DNA of 64,000 bases from Phaffia rhodozyma. Lineage: Eukaryota; Basidiomycota; Tremellomycetes; Cystofilobasidiales; Mrakiaceae. Shown one piece after another: positions 32,084-44,186 of this stretch. Below the pieces are notes generated by a model. That model had not been told where the DNA came from, did no database searches, and saw only the letters and a program-made list of their open reading frames with translations. Positions within the stretch are counted from its first letter, which is position 1; every line of letters begins with the position of its first letter. Position numbers and translations under genes: made by a program. The stretch covers positions 1,860,001-1,924,000 of the forward strand of contig JACGZH010000001.1 in the NCBI GenBank assembly GCA_014706385.1, in the 5' to 3' direction.

Positions 32084-33699
32084 TCACGACGAACCGGACG
32101 TTTCGGCCTCACCGCTCAACATCGCTTGCGCACTAGCCGCCGTCGCCGCCAATCTCGACTTCTTCTTCTCGGCCTCGGCCTCCTTCTCTTTCTCAATCTC
32201 CACCACGATAGCCTCGATCTCTGCCAGCGTCAGGTTCTACGAACAAAACAGATAGAAGTGTTTCCCAAAAGCGTATGTCTTTCTGTCAGCTCACCGTCCG
32301 TCCAAGTCTATAGGAACAGAACCAAAGAAGAGAAAAGATAGAAACAGACTTTGAGTTGTCCATAAGAGTCCATCACTGTGATCTCGATGTTCTTCGCTCC
32401 CGTCTGAACGATCTCCAGTAAACTCTTCACAGCCAGCTTGACAGTCTCGGCCCTGGTCATGTCATCCCGATGGTTCTTCTCCAAGAACTCCCGAACAGTT
32501 TTCGAGGATCGACCGATCGCGTTAGCCTACAGAGAAAAAGAGAAACATTCTGTTAGCATCTATAGATAGATGATTCTGTTGGTGACAGGCTCAAGAAAGG
32601 AAAGGACAAACCTTCCATGCGCTGTAAATTCCACTAGGCTCAGTCAGGTATAGCCTAGGCTTAGTGTCATTAGGGTCAAATCCGATCAATAGGCAGGAGA
32701 TACCGAAAGGTCGGACTCCACCAGATTGTGTGTAGCGCTACGAGAGAAAGTAGGCAAGAAGATAACTCAATGAGCCGATAAGTCTTGCGCATTCACAAAA
32801 AAAGAAAACTAAGCTTGAATACTTACTTGCTTGTAGGCGGCAATATATCGAGAGATGTACTCCACGCTCACCGGATCCTCGACAGTCAGTCGATGACTCT
32901 GGCATTCCACTCGAGCCTTATCGATGATGATTCGTCCGTCAGCCGTCAAACCTGTACACAACACAATATGATAGGTCAGTTCTTTGTGTCGACTAGAAGC
33001 GATCAGTCTGCTCAATTGAGAGAATAGTAGAACACCGACCAGAGAAAGCCAAGCAGACATGGTCGTCGATCATGGCGACCTTTCGGACCGTCCGGGGATC
33101 CTGAAGCTGAAGAGCGGTCTTCTTCTCCACACCGAGCACAACGCATGACGAGGACTTGACACCGACCTAGTCACAAAGTTGCCCGTTCCGATGATAATGA
33201 TCAGTACAGGACGATCTTGTCCAATGAAGGCACACACGTCTGGAGATTGTACATACAGCGGCTGTTCCTTTAGCGACAGCTTCTTGTGCGTAGTCGACCT
33301 GATTGAAAAAGTTCATGGTGTAAGTAGATAAATCATCAGTTGGGAAGATGGTAAAACACAGAGTCCGATGGGCGGAGAGCTTACTTGGAAGAGCTAGATA
33401 TTGACGTGTAACATAGTCTGGGTCGTCAGCTCTTATAATCTCGACAGCCAGGTCTAATACGAGCCTGAGAAAAAAGCAAGCATAAAAAAGGAAACGAAAG
33501 GAACACACATGTCCATCAGGCGAGAAAACGGTCAAGGCTAAAAAACAGAAAAGACAATTACGCAAGGGTAGACAGAGCAGAGTACATATCAGTACCTAAG
33601 CTGATGGGCAAGGGAAGACTCAAACGAACAGCTCGTTTCCAAGTCGTCGTTGATTGAAGAAGGCTACCAAAACTTACCGCGATCATAAGAACGAGACAT
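32084..33699 (-). CDS. PRE6: 20S proteasome subunit alpha-4 (PSMA7/Pre6), with a 9-nt exon
   Basis: Structural alpha-ring subunit of the 20S proteasome. ATG 33699 gives MSRSYDR, exon 2 (33509-33537) [10 protein letters not shown], a 9-nt exon (33385-33393) LFQ, then [15 protein letters not shown] from 33298. This rebuilds the conserved alpha-subunit N-terminal helix signature. Later blocks are [115 protein letters not shown] and [11 protein letters not shown]. The lysine- and glutamate-rich tail ends EAETSGSS at 32084. The order and [14 protein letters not shown] identify alpha-4. About 255-260 residues, the usual size. Confidence 0.93.
33385..33393 (-). other. PRE6: 9-nucleotide microexon of PRE6 (encodes Leu-Phe-Gln)
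   Basis: The minus-strand text reads ATATCTAG, then CTCTTCCAA, then GTAAGCTC. It supplies the three residues missing between DGH and VDYAQ, which are invariant in proteasome alpha subunits. Flanking introns are 115 nt (33394-33508) and 86 nt (33299-33384). It is phase 0 on both sides, so skipping would delete LFQ without a frameshift. Confidence 0.85.
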
Positions 33700-34163
33700 G
33701 GTTTGGTATACTGATCTGTTTCTTCTAGGACAAAGTGAGGCGAGATGTGATCAAAGAGAAATTGGCAGTTAAGGATGATGGTGTTGGATGTGTAGAGAGA
33801 TGAAGTTCTGGAGGTGATGGAACACGACGTTCCAACGCATGGTCTCGTAACCACAGATCTGATGAGCTACGGCAATTACACACATGGTTACACAAACTTA
33901 TATAGATATATGAAATATGCAATCAACTAAAGACAGATATATAGTTACAAGTCATCATTAGATAGGGGAGGAGGAAGAAGACTAAAGACTACGTAGGTTC
34001 TCTTGATGACCGGGTCGTGTGTACGTAGATCGCTTAGCAGGTTGATGAACTGCTCCTTCCGGGCAAGAACATTGAGTTTCCTAGAGAATTCAAACCGTAA
34101 CATAAATCTATGATCGTTGGAGATATATACTGGACGAAAGGGCGCATACAGTCATCTATTTGT
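33700..34163. other. Region between PRE6 start and coiled-coil gene
   Basis: Mostly PRE6 upstream sequence. A minus-strand block at about 33945-34082, bounded by a TTCTCTAG acceptor, is open and protein-like (KEQFINLLSDLRTHDPVIKR) and is the best candidate for an additional 3' exon of the neighbouring coiled-coil gene. Confidence 0.4.
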
Positions 34164-35173
34164 CTAATGCTCCATAATCGCTCTTCTCAACTCTTCCAGT
34201 TCCAACTCAACCTTCGCTCTGGCTGCATCTAGTCCGGACTTGGTTCTCATAAGCCTCTCAAATTCACCCTTGCTCCTTTCCGTCACCATTTGGTACTTTC
34301 TTATTTCTCCCTTCAACTCGTCCGTCTCTTTCTGCGCTCGTGCCGTTCGGCGAAGAATAGTTTCTTGGTAGGTCGCCATGGCGGCTTGGAGATTTGGATG
34401 GGACTTAAGCAAGATGTCGTGTTGTCTGAGTGGAAGAAGGGAAAGTTTGAGAAGAAGCGCAGAAAGCTTTTGGAGAAGATTGGTGTGAATGGACGATTCA
34501 GCCGAGAAAATTATCGGAGGCCAGGTACCCAGTATATTAGCAAGCAGGGCCTGTACATCTGAGATGAGCTAAAGCGCGTGGATTATATTGGGAGATTATA
34601 ATGGTTAGAGGATTGCTTAACTTTCTATACAAGCAAAAAGGAAAGGAATAGGATGAGGGATTCATAGATGTAGGAACCAGAGGAACCAACCTGGGTCACA
34701 CGCTCCCTATCCGAACTTATGCTTTCATACAGCCTGTCGAGTTCTGACTCATTCTCTCTCACAGTCGACTGAGCATCGGCGATCTGCTGAACTAGATTGA
34801 GCGGATGACAAGCTCTGGAATTATCAGGATTCAGATACCGGATGAAGGTCTGCAGGGACTTCGCCATGGATTCATTGAGGGCATGACGGACAGCAGAAGA
34901 CACCTGGCATAGAAAGGCAAGGACAAGAACGTGTCAACACACGGTCGCCGTCAACGATGAAGACTTCCATGCACAAGAAGGCATACATCGGTCTCAGTTA
35001 CTGAGACGTCCGATCCTGAACGTGTCAGCTCATTTTCTGTCAAAAAACACAGTGCTTCCTGAATGGACAAAATAAGACCGAAGGTATCGATGTCAGCTTC
35101 GAGGGTTCAACCGATGTCAGAAAGGGGAGTAAGAAAAACTGAATACCTCTTGAGCGACTGAGGACTCAGACAT
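34164..35173 (-). CDS. Coiled-coil protein of unknown function, kinetochore- or spindle-like
   Basis: Not firmly recognised. Starts at ATG 35173 (MSESSVAQE), followed by EALCFLTENELTRSGSDVSV, then SSAVRHALNESMAKSLQTFI, ADAQSTVRENESELDRLYES, LISDVQALLANILGTWPPII and a C-terminal heptad-rich segment (RTARAQKETDELKGEIRKYQ to AKVELELEELRR). Introns keep phase throughout. As drawn the frame stops at TAG 34164-34166. An alternative GTTGAG donor just before this, joined to an acceptor at 34083, would add KLNVLARKEQFINLLSDLRT and extend the gene to about 33945. About 240 residues. Two ACGCGT boxes lie upstream. The alpha-helical composition suggests a structural subunit of a kinetochore or microtubule complex; this is inference only. 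Confidence 0.6.
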
Positions 35174-35621
35174 AGCAAGTCTCCCGAGATGAGAAGATAT
35201 CAAGCTTGCAGCCAGAGCATGGTGACGGGTGTTCATCTCGATACTTTATCACGCTGACGAATTTAGGAAAAGGAGTGAACTGTTCAGATGAAGGCAACAC
35301 CTACGAGGCCATGAGATCACAAATATCACAAGAAATTTACCTGAGAGTATGCAAGATATCATATCGACTTGATTCGACAAAAGATACACCAGGAGAAGTG
35401 AGCGGACGACAGGTCTGAATGGTGTTGTTGATGGGTGATGGATGAACGTCGATCGACGCGTGCGGAGATAGTGTAACCCTGACTATGCTATCGATCGATG
35501 ACGCGTTTGATGGGATAGCAGAGATAAACCAACGGACAAGAATTTGAGCGAGACCAACGACAAGAGTCAAGCAACGTTCGAACCTTTCTCTTCTCAGCTC
35601 GAAACTGATACCAACTGGTTC
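35174..35621. promoter_or_regulatory. Divergent promoter, coiled-coil gene / lipase, with two ACGCGT boxes
   Basis: ACGCGT is present at 35456-35461 and 35501-35506, about 285 and 330 bases upstream of the coiled-coil gene start. The plus-strand frame of the lipase is open from about 35544 but lacks an ATG before 35622. Cell-cycle control of the coiled-coil gene is a plausible inference. Confidence 0.35.
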
Positions 35622-37746
35622 ATGATTATATCGGTATCTTCTCTGATCGCTTATTTCCAGGACAACTCTGTACTATTTGCCTTATCCCTCCTTCTTCTGC
35701 CTCTCACTCTCTATCTATTGTCAGCCCGAGACTGGATGGCAAGCTTGACGAACAACACCCCGGCCTTCACAGCCGTTCACGGGCATAGCCCATGGGGAGC
35801 GCTCCTTTCCCGATCAATGCCCACATACAGTGGTGAGCACAAAGTGGGAGTCAGGGATGCAGAATTCATGGTAGAGAAGGAGACCAAGGGGACTTTTGCC
35901 CGGCGTCATGTAGAAGGACAAGAGCCCAAAATCGGCTTTGAACTCGAGACCGTCATGTTCACGTTATTCTATCCCTGTAAGCCTGAGAAGGGTCAATCTT
36001 CAAAAGTGATTTGGTTTCCAAGGTAAGTCGCGCTACTCCCGCCTTCTTCTCGTTGTATTTTGAGTCACTCTTCTGGCTAGATCCACGAGTGCTCTTGGCT
36101 AGGAGATCAGAACCAACGTATAGATCGGACTCTGATGAAACTTGGCGTCTTGCAAACTCAGACTGGAACCCACGATCGCTGGGCTATTAAAGATGGGCAA
36201 CAAGGCTAACCTAGCCTACAAATGGCTTGCGCGTAAGTCTCTCCGTCATCCCTTCCTAAAACCGTATATTTACCTCATTTGAGATCATCATGAATCTGTT
36301 CGATTGTTGATTTTTGTTATTTTGCGTCATCAGACTTCTGCGCCAGCATCCTCACAGCTGGAACGACTTTTCCTGCTCATAAAGACGCCCGATTGCTCCC
36401 TCCGCCAGATTCAAAGCCATATCCGCTCATTATCTTCAGTCATGGCGTGGGAGCTCCTCGATTGATGTATTCTGCTTTCTGTGGAGAACTAGCCTCCAGA
36501 GGATACGTCGTGGCGAACATGGAACATCGGGACGGGACCGTTCCATCAACGGTCATCACGTTGGAGGATCAGACAATGAGGACGATCGAGTTCATAAATT
36601 GGACGGACGTTCAGTGCGCCTACTCGTTTCTTTCTTCCTGTTTTTGCTTCGAATACAAATGGCTAATTTCTTGTCATCATCACTAACCATATAACTAAAG
36701 TTGGCCAGACCTAGAGACGCAACCTGAGGATGAGACGAGCTTTCGGAAGGATCAGTTAATTATGAGGCTTGCCGAGATCGACGGCGCGATAGAGGCCATT
36801 CGATTGATCAACAAAGGAGAGAAGATTCGAGTAGGCCCGGAGAACCGCGAAGGATTCAATCGAGACCAATGGATGGGCAACATCGATATAGATAATTATG
36901 TTTTGGCAGGTCATTCATTCGGAGGAACGGCTGTCGTAAGTGGATCGTCGTTCTCTACAAGAGGGGACCCGTAAAAGAGAGGAAGCTGTTGCACAACCGA
37001 CTCTTGGTCTTCTTGTTCCACATTAATCTCGTACTCACCTTGGTTGCTCTCTCGTCGACCTTTGGATTCTCAATGGTAAAACACAGATCGCTGCCGCCGC
37101 TGATCCTCGGTTCAATCCTCGTGCTATCATCGCTACTGACCCTGCTATGCAGCGTTCGTAGTCTTTCTCCTCAACATCTGATCTTCTTCTTTAGGCCTTT
37201 AGACCATCTGACTGACTCCCATCCGTTTTCTGGCAAAATTCAGGTCTCGACCCGTGGAAGGGCCAAATTACTTGTCCATTCCTATCCGTCAATTCAGAAG
37301 AGTTCGCAGACTCTGACGACTTTGATCGTCTCCTGGCAGCAACAAAGACCGTTCAGAATGAATCGACGGTTCTGACTATCCCTGGATCAACCCATCCGTC
37401 CTTCTGTGATGTGTTTTTGATTCTTCCCGGAATGAGTCAGTACTTATGCGCTGCTGTTTCTTCCTCCTTCTCAGCTTTCCATCTGACACGTTGTATCACA
37501 ACCTCACCTCTCTTTTCTGTATGGTTATGTTTGGTCCTTCTGTACTCGATCTCACATCAAGTCAACCGACGAGCAGGTCTGACAGCTTCCCCTATGAAAG
37601 TCCTCAATGAAACTATCAAAGCCTGCGAACATTTCTTAAGAGGAACGATCGGCACTGTTATCTCTGCTTGTGACCCAGTTCATGGCAGACAGACTAAACC
37701 GTTCAGTCGAGATGTCGAAGGACCTATGCTCATCCAAACCTTATAG
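35622..37746 (+). CDS. Platelet-activating-factor acetylhydrolase-type lipase
   Basis: Serine esterase of the PAF-AH (PLA2 group VII/VIII) family, expected to release short or oxidised acyl chains from phospholipids. The first in-frame ATG (35622) precedes a hydrophobic segment ([17 protein letters not shown]), suggesting an N-terminal anchor. Family blocks are [67 protein letters not shown], the nucleophile elbow [17 protein letters not shown] with the probable catalytic Asp, [20 protein letters not shown] and GSTHPSFCD with the probable catalytic His. A C-terminal region ([20 protein letters not shown]) ends at TAG 37744-37746. Many short introns. An alternative start further downstream (MASLTNN) is possible. 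Confidence 0.82.
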
Positions 37747-38158
37747 GATGCATTGGAGGGTAAGGCGGTTTATAGTAGACATATATGTATTGCCCCTACA
37801 CATTTAGTATACACAAGCGACGTGTTAGTCCAAGACAAGAAAAGAAACATATTTTGCATCGAATGTGTATCTAGATTTCAAGATGAGCAAAGAAAAAGGG
37901 CGATGAGAAAACAGTCCTCGTAATTTGAAGTATTTGGAGAGACATCAACGGGATAAGATTGTTGGATAATATACTTGCTTTTCAGTTTGAAAAAGAGTTA
38001 GGACTCTTCTTTTGTGTCATACTATATCATACACAGATAGAACAAACAAGCAGAGAGATAAAGCAGAAGAGACAAAAGAGACGGAAAGCCGGCCAGGACA
38101 AGATGAATAACCCCCAATGGATTCTACTCTGCATCAATCAAGGCTGAGGTACGTAACC
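37747..38158. other. Convergent 3' intergenic region, lipase / ubiquitin hydrolase
   Basis: About 410 bases, AT-rich and purine-rich on the plus strand. No gene or RNA is recognised. Confidence 0.4.
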
Positions 38159-41100
38159 CTACGGCTTCGCCTCGTCTTCAACGACCACCCAATTTTCTTT
38201 TGACATAGCTGACGTCGAGGATGAGGCAGAGACACCCTCGCTGTTGTTTTCCGAGGCCAGTTGATCATAATCCTCATCCACAGGTGGTCTGGCGGCAGAC
38301 ACAGGAACAGACGCCTCATCGTCAGATGTGGGTGGCGAAGGATGAGCATTGAACGCTGCAGATTGTGGTGCAGCAAGAGCGGCAGAGGGGTTGGTACCGG
38401 ATGCTAAGAACTCGTCCAGATCGGCCTGTCGTTCCAGCTCTTGATCAGCCACCCAACCAGGCGGACTATCGGTCGATCGGTCGATCGAGTTGAATCTCCA
38501 ATTTTTAGCATCTTCCGAGTCGTACGAAAGAAGTTGGCCTTCAGAATTGTACGTGTTGGAGTAGTCCACCTGTCGTGACGAAACAGATGATCGGTCAAAC
38601 ATATCCTCATCATCCCCTAGATCGGCGTTGATAGAGTTGGGTGAGATAGGGCTGGATGGAGCAGAAGATGAACCAGGAAAACCTCCAGGCATAGAGTCCA
38701 TATTGTCCAAACCGCTGCTTCGTAGCCCAGGATACCAATCTCCACTAGGCGACGTTCGACCAGAGCCACCATAGATCGAGGGCACAGCGGAGTTCAGGGT
38801 AGAATTGGCCGCAGAAGCGTTCAGTGAGGCGATCGCTTTTTCTTGAAGCGCCTTCTCCGCTTTAACACGCGAGTTACCTCCGATAGGTCGGGTCGTCCTT
38901 CGACGATAGAAGAGGACGTATGCGGCAGGAGTAACGACAGAAGACTCGGTGATCGAAGAAACCCTGGAGTCATCGAAACTGTACCAGGTACCATCCTCAA
39001 CATTCTTTGCCACAGCAGTATAGTGACCTCCTCCTAATCCACCATAGTGCTGATCAACACCGTAGAGGTCGTAGAGCAGAGGTTCTTCAGTCGTCTCTAA
39101 GCCAAGAGACTCTAAATCCACACCAGACGATGCAAGCACTTTAGCTGTTGATCTTTCTTGAACCCGGTTTTCCAAATCAAAGTCGGTTATAGGAAATTCC
39201 TATTGAACGAACACAAGATCGCAGAGTGAGAACTTGCGTTGGCAGATAACAGAGACGACAAAGCCAGGAAAGAGGAGAGAAACTTACAATAAGATTGTCA
39301 ATCTTATCTCGAAGGTTCCGGGCTCCTCCGAATCGCTTGAGATGAACGACTAGGATATCAGGGACCTTCCAAAGCTCTAGCTTCTTAGTTGCAGGTTGAT
39401 GAGCTTTGCACTGTTTTTTCGAGACAGATCAAGAACAAGAAGGATTAATTCCAGACTGTTGGCACAGCGTCAATGTTTTTCAAGGGCACTGACATTCGAG
39501 CAGTACCACAGATCATCTTCTCCAAGGGTCTCCTCCTTCGAGAACTCATCTAGGCAATCGTCGATCGTCAAAACTGCCTTTTTCTTTCCTCGGGTGGTCG
39601 GGTCAGCTGGGACAGCGCTGGGATCAGTGAAAGTCTCGTACGTCGAGGCGAATGCGTTCGTGCTTTCATCTGAACCAAACACTTGATGAACGGTGTCCAT
39701 CGATGGCCAGATGCAGATGAGTCCCTGACCTGGGTATACTAGCGGTTGGGCCTCGGTTGATGTAGGCTGAGTAGGCCCGATTGAATTGGTATCGTCCGAG
39801 GATTCTGAGGAAGTAGTGAGGTCAAAATCTCGGAGGTTGTACATCTGCTTGCCGTCCGGAATGACTCTAGAATCACTAGGAACCCAACGGTTAGAGAACA
39901 CTTGGACATTGAAGATAGGAGTAGGTTTAGATTTTTGAGGAGCCGGAGTAGTCGTAGCCGGAGACACAGTCTCGGATGCCACATAAGAAGCTTTAACAGA
40001 TTCAGCAGGTGAGAGAGGAGATGTAACGTCCATAGGAGTGCCAGGAACGGTCAAGGGACTCGGTACGGATGCGTCTTTCTGCTCGACCTCGCCGTCCTCG
40101 TCAACCCTGATCTCCGTGATCTGCTCTTCGACTTGCTCAGCAGACGAAGCAGGGGTTTCCGCCACATCCACATGCTCGCTAGTCAGAGACACTGCCTCCG
40201 TCTTCCAAAAGTTTGTGGCGTCCGTATGGGGAAGAATACGTTGGTATTGCTCAATGATCAACTCAGTGATGAGTTTTGCGTCCTTGGATTGCTCGCTCGT
40301 GACCGTGATGAAGAATGGAGCGCCATAGGCCTCGGGCTGGCTGTTGTCTATTAAGAGTACTTGTGATCAGAGACCTGTCTCTTTGACCGATATACTATAT
40401 TGACAAGAAGGAACAGCAGAAGAAGGATAGACAAACATCGACCAATGGACCCAGTAAAAACAGGAATAACTGCGTAGTTGTCATCCTCTACGGATATAGC
40501 CTTTGATGCATCAATGTTTTTTTTTTTTTTTTTTTCAATTCGAACATCAGATCTGGGCGTCGAATGGAGAATCAAAGACACTTTAGACTCACCTCATGCC
40601 TTGAACGCAAATTTGTTCCTACTTCGTAGAAGACAATTACATCGGACAAAGCAACTTCGCTAATAGCTTCGTGATCACTCCAAAACTTATAAATTTGTCC
40701 TTTCCAGAGTTCCGTAGTGATAAGCTTCAATCCGAAAGTAAAGACATCTTGGTCAGTAAGATTTAAGAACAACGACCGCATGAAAAAAAGATGAACGAGG
40801 AACTTACCCGTTTGGCATCTACATTGAACCATTTAGCCAAGAGATCTTTCACATGCTTGAAGCTTGAATCTTTGGGAACAGAAATATCAACCTAGAATAG
40901 AGAACATAAAATTCTTGCTTCAGAACGTAGTCGAGCACCAGCTGGTAATAATTCGCAATGGAGCGCTACACGAACCTGGTACCTAGCCGCCAATGGATCC
41001 TGAGGAATATAGTATACCCTGGTCTCAAACTTTTTCTTGACTGGAAGAGGCAAGGTCAAGTACATGAAAGGATCAAACGTCACCGACACCTTTTTCGCGT

Positions 41101-43605
41101 AATTATGGCCCAAAGGAGGAGAAATGCAAGCAAGTTAAGATTTTGAATGTAGAGCGATCAGAAGATACAAACACAAACCTTGTCACATTGAGGACACTTT
41201 ACCGTGCTATAATGTTTTTTTTGAAAGCGTAATGGCAGTCTCAGTATAGAGCTTACATTCTGAAGATGCTTTGTATGTCAACTCGAGACAAACCTTTTGT
41301 ATTGGCCCTGGAACAAATCGACAATTACACTGTCGTTTCTCTTCTTGTACCCTTCCCAACAAGCCATTGCAAGTCGGGCTAGTTCCTCTTCTCCTCCTCC
41401 CATCCAGTCCGGACTCTCCACATACGGTTTCTTCATAATCCTGTTCAGATCCTCGTGCAGTCCATCCAAGAGGAATGTGATAAACTCTTGAGAATCATGC
41501 TGTTGATATCCTGAGAACGAAGGTGCGAATCGAGCAAGAGTTCTCTTGAATTCGCCAGGGGAGAACGAAGAGGAGGTACCGTGATAGAGATGGGAGACCA
41601 GATCTCCAAAAGAAGAGGCAACTTGTCCTTTCATTCCAAGTGGATTGGATCGATTGATCTCATCCTTATAGACTTCGGCTGAATCGACGTCGAAGAACGA
41701 ATATTCAGATGACTGCTGTAAGAAGAGAGACATACGAGAATGTATAGATGCAAAAGAAATCAAAGCTTACAAAGGAAATATCGATTGAGCTCATTTGTGT
41801 TGGCCATGCATTGAATAGCTGAGTTCATGAAACAGGTATTTCCTCTGATAAACAACAATGATATTGGAGCGCAGCGAAAAAACGGATTTAATTCAGTTCG
41901 GTACTTCTCTATCAGCCCAACGTTTCAAAACTGAAAAACCAACGCACAAATTGGATAACCCCATTACTCCCTTCCTGCTCCTCTCATTCGATCCGTTGCC
42001 CAACGCAGTTTTAGATCTCGTTAAGATTCCCGTAAGACTGCCTAAAAGTCCTTTGGGCTCTTTCACTAGAGGAGGAATACTGTTAACATTCTCCAACTGA
42101 GCTACGTATCCCGGGGTGGAGAACAGTCCCTGAGACGCGGCAGGCGATCCGGTCACTTGGCTCGGTTGCTGCTGCTGCTGATCGCTAATCCCAACGTCTA
42201 GCGCCCCTTCGCTTTGACCCACAAGAGAACTTAATGGCCATGAGGCGCCAGGGATCTCTGGGTTTTTCCACTCCAACGCCAAGATAGATCCGTCCTTAAT
42301 GTTTAAGCTTTCCAACGTCTCACTTTCCGCTCCACCATCCTCGATGAGGACCGGCTCAAGCTGTTGAACCTCATCTGGAGTGATGAACGCTCCCTTTCCA
42401 TTCTCTATTTGGACGTCGGCGCTTAGCTTCCAGTACCGACAGTCTTTTGGGACCAGTTTAAAGTGCGACCGGGCAACTAGAGAAGAGAAGATTTTGAACT
42501 TGACTGCAGCAGAGAAGGGTTTCTCAAAAGGTGTGCGAAGGTGGGCGAAAGGAGGACTGGAAGGAGGAGGGATTGTAGGAGATGAGACGAAGAGGACAGT
42601 GACGGTCGGGGGCTAGTAGTTTCATTGCCATCAGATATAGTAGAACATGAATTGAATAAGATATAATCTATGGGGTCGTTAATAAAACGGACTCACGTAG
42701 AATTCTAATCGCTCATTTCCAAGACCTTGTCCTTCTATAACCCGTCGCGGAATGGAAACATCACACCCAAACCTTTGTTCGATTCAAGGTCAGCTTCCGT
42801 CTAATTTGCACACTACTCTAGGTCGGGAGAACAGAGAGACCAAGCAGGACAAACCAAGTCTCTAGAGCGTCCCAGGCCGTAGACGGAACCATTTCTACAT
42901 CCATTCCTTCCACCAAGTCGGGCTTGAGCTTATTGTTCTCATCCAGGATCCTAGAATTATCGATAGGCTTGAGGCTCTCAATTTCTTCCTCAGTAATCTG
43001 AGAGCTAGAAAAGGCAGTGGAAAAGCGTCGGAACCACTGTGAAGAGCAAGAGAACCAACAAAGGGTTTGTATAAGAAATCCCCTATCTTCTACTCAAGCC
43101 TTCCCATTGTCTAGAAGAAGAAAAAAGTTGCGGCATAAAGTCGAGAACGTACCCTTCGATCTATCAAGAACCACGTGTCTCCTTTGTTGAGGGGCTGTTT
43201 CTTGAAGTCTTTGTTATGAAAGCAAGAAGATGTTGTGATCAATCTCATGCTTCATAGATTACAGGACGAGCAACCGAGCCATAAGATAGACGTACTAGTG
43301 ATCATCTGAAGCTTTTCCTCAGGGCTCAACTCTGCAGGAGCGAGCTCGTCCCTAGATGGCCCGGACCCAGAGGCCACAGTAGAAGAAGGAGCAGACATGG
43401 TTCTCTTAGAGTCTTCCTCATCCTCTTCGAAGTCTCTGAGGGCAAGTCCGCTACCTCTGGAGAGTAGGGTAGGGTCGACCAAGCTCATGTTGGATGATAT
43501 CCCACCGGTTTGTTCACCGTCCGAAAGAGGGTCCTCTGAATTGGCTCTCTTTGGGGAAGAAGTTTCCGAAAAATCGAAATCGTCTGTCCTAGCTCGCTTT
43601 TGCAT
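38159..43605 (-). CDS. UBP12: Ubiquitin carboxyl-terminal hydrolase with DUSP domain (UBP12 / USP4-USP15 group)
   Basis: Cysteine protease that removes ubiquitin. ATG 43605 ([14 protein letters not shown]) opens an acidic leader, then the DUSP domain ([39 protein letters not shown]) and a UBL-like stretch ([20 protein letters not shown]). The catalytic domain begins with the Cys box, rebuilt over an intron: [20 protein letters not shown]. Further blocks are [61 protein letters not shown], a long acidic insert in the middle, the zinc-binding C-x2-C region near ALEKH, and the His box [19 protein letters not shown] disordered tail ends VVVEDEAKP at 38159. By far the largest gene here. The symbol is by family; USP15-type orthology in fungi is approximate. 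Confidence 0.88.
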
Positions 43606-44186
43606 CCTCACCAAAGGGATAGGGAGAGATAGAATAAGGAGATCTAGAAGGAAGGAAAGCAGGTAGGGTGTACAGGCTAGAGTTAATGTTGATAGAGCAC
43701 ACCGACGACACGTAAGAACTTGATGGGCCGGGATGCTTACATAAGCAAATCTATCGGTGGGCCCAAGGATCCATCATCCCCTTCTAGAAACACAAGGGCT
43801 GAGCAGACGACTCGTTCTAATGGATGATATGGGTGAAGATAGAGGGGATAAACTTGATACGGAGTGTGTGGTGAAGAAAATGGATCACCAGAATGAAACG
43901 ATAGGCAGGTGGTTTTCATGATTGATTGAAGATCTGATCAAATAGGAGGTACCATTCAACTATGTTTTATATACGGGTATATATATGAAGAGAAGAGCGC
44001 AAGCAGACTCAGCGCTCATCACTTGAAACATGTACTCCATAACATGTGGCTGATATCGGACAGGAAGAATATCTATCCGTGGAAAGGTTGTGAGGTCAGG
44101 GATGTGCACCCAAAGGCCAAAGCCGTGGTCAGGTCGGATGAAATCATAGTTCATAATCTTGCCATCAACGACCATCTTCAGACACG
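43606..44186. other. Divergent intergenic region, UBP12 / SWD3
   Basis: About 580 bases. A minus-strand open frame starting ATG 44175, only 12 bases from the SWD3 start, reads plausibly (GFGLWVHIPDLTTFPRIDIL) to about 43960. A second open stretch (43919-43737) follows. They do not join cleanly by a standard intron and I cannot name a family, so no gene is called. Confidence 0.35.

Noticed and set aside
33394..33508. Open frame across the PRE6 intron between DGH and LFQ
   Set aside because: It would insert about 38 residues into an invariant part of proteasome alpha subunits; good splice signals remove it.
34290..34562. Lysine-rich plus-strand frame
   Set aside because: Antisense of the coiled-coil gene exon, which is supported by in-phase joins.
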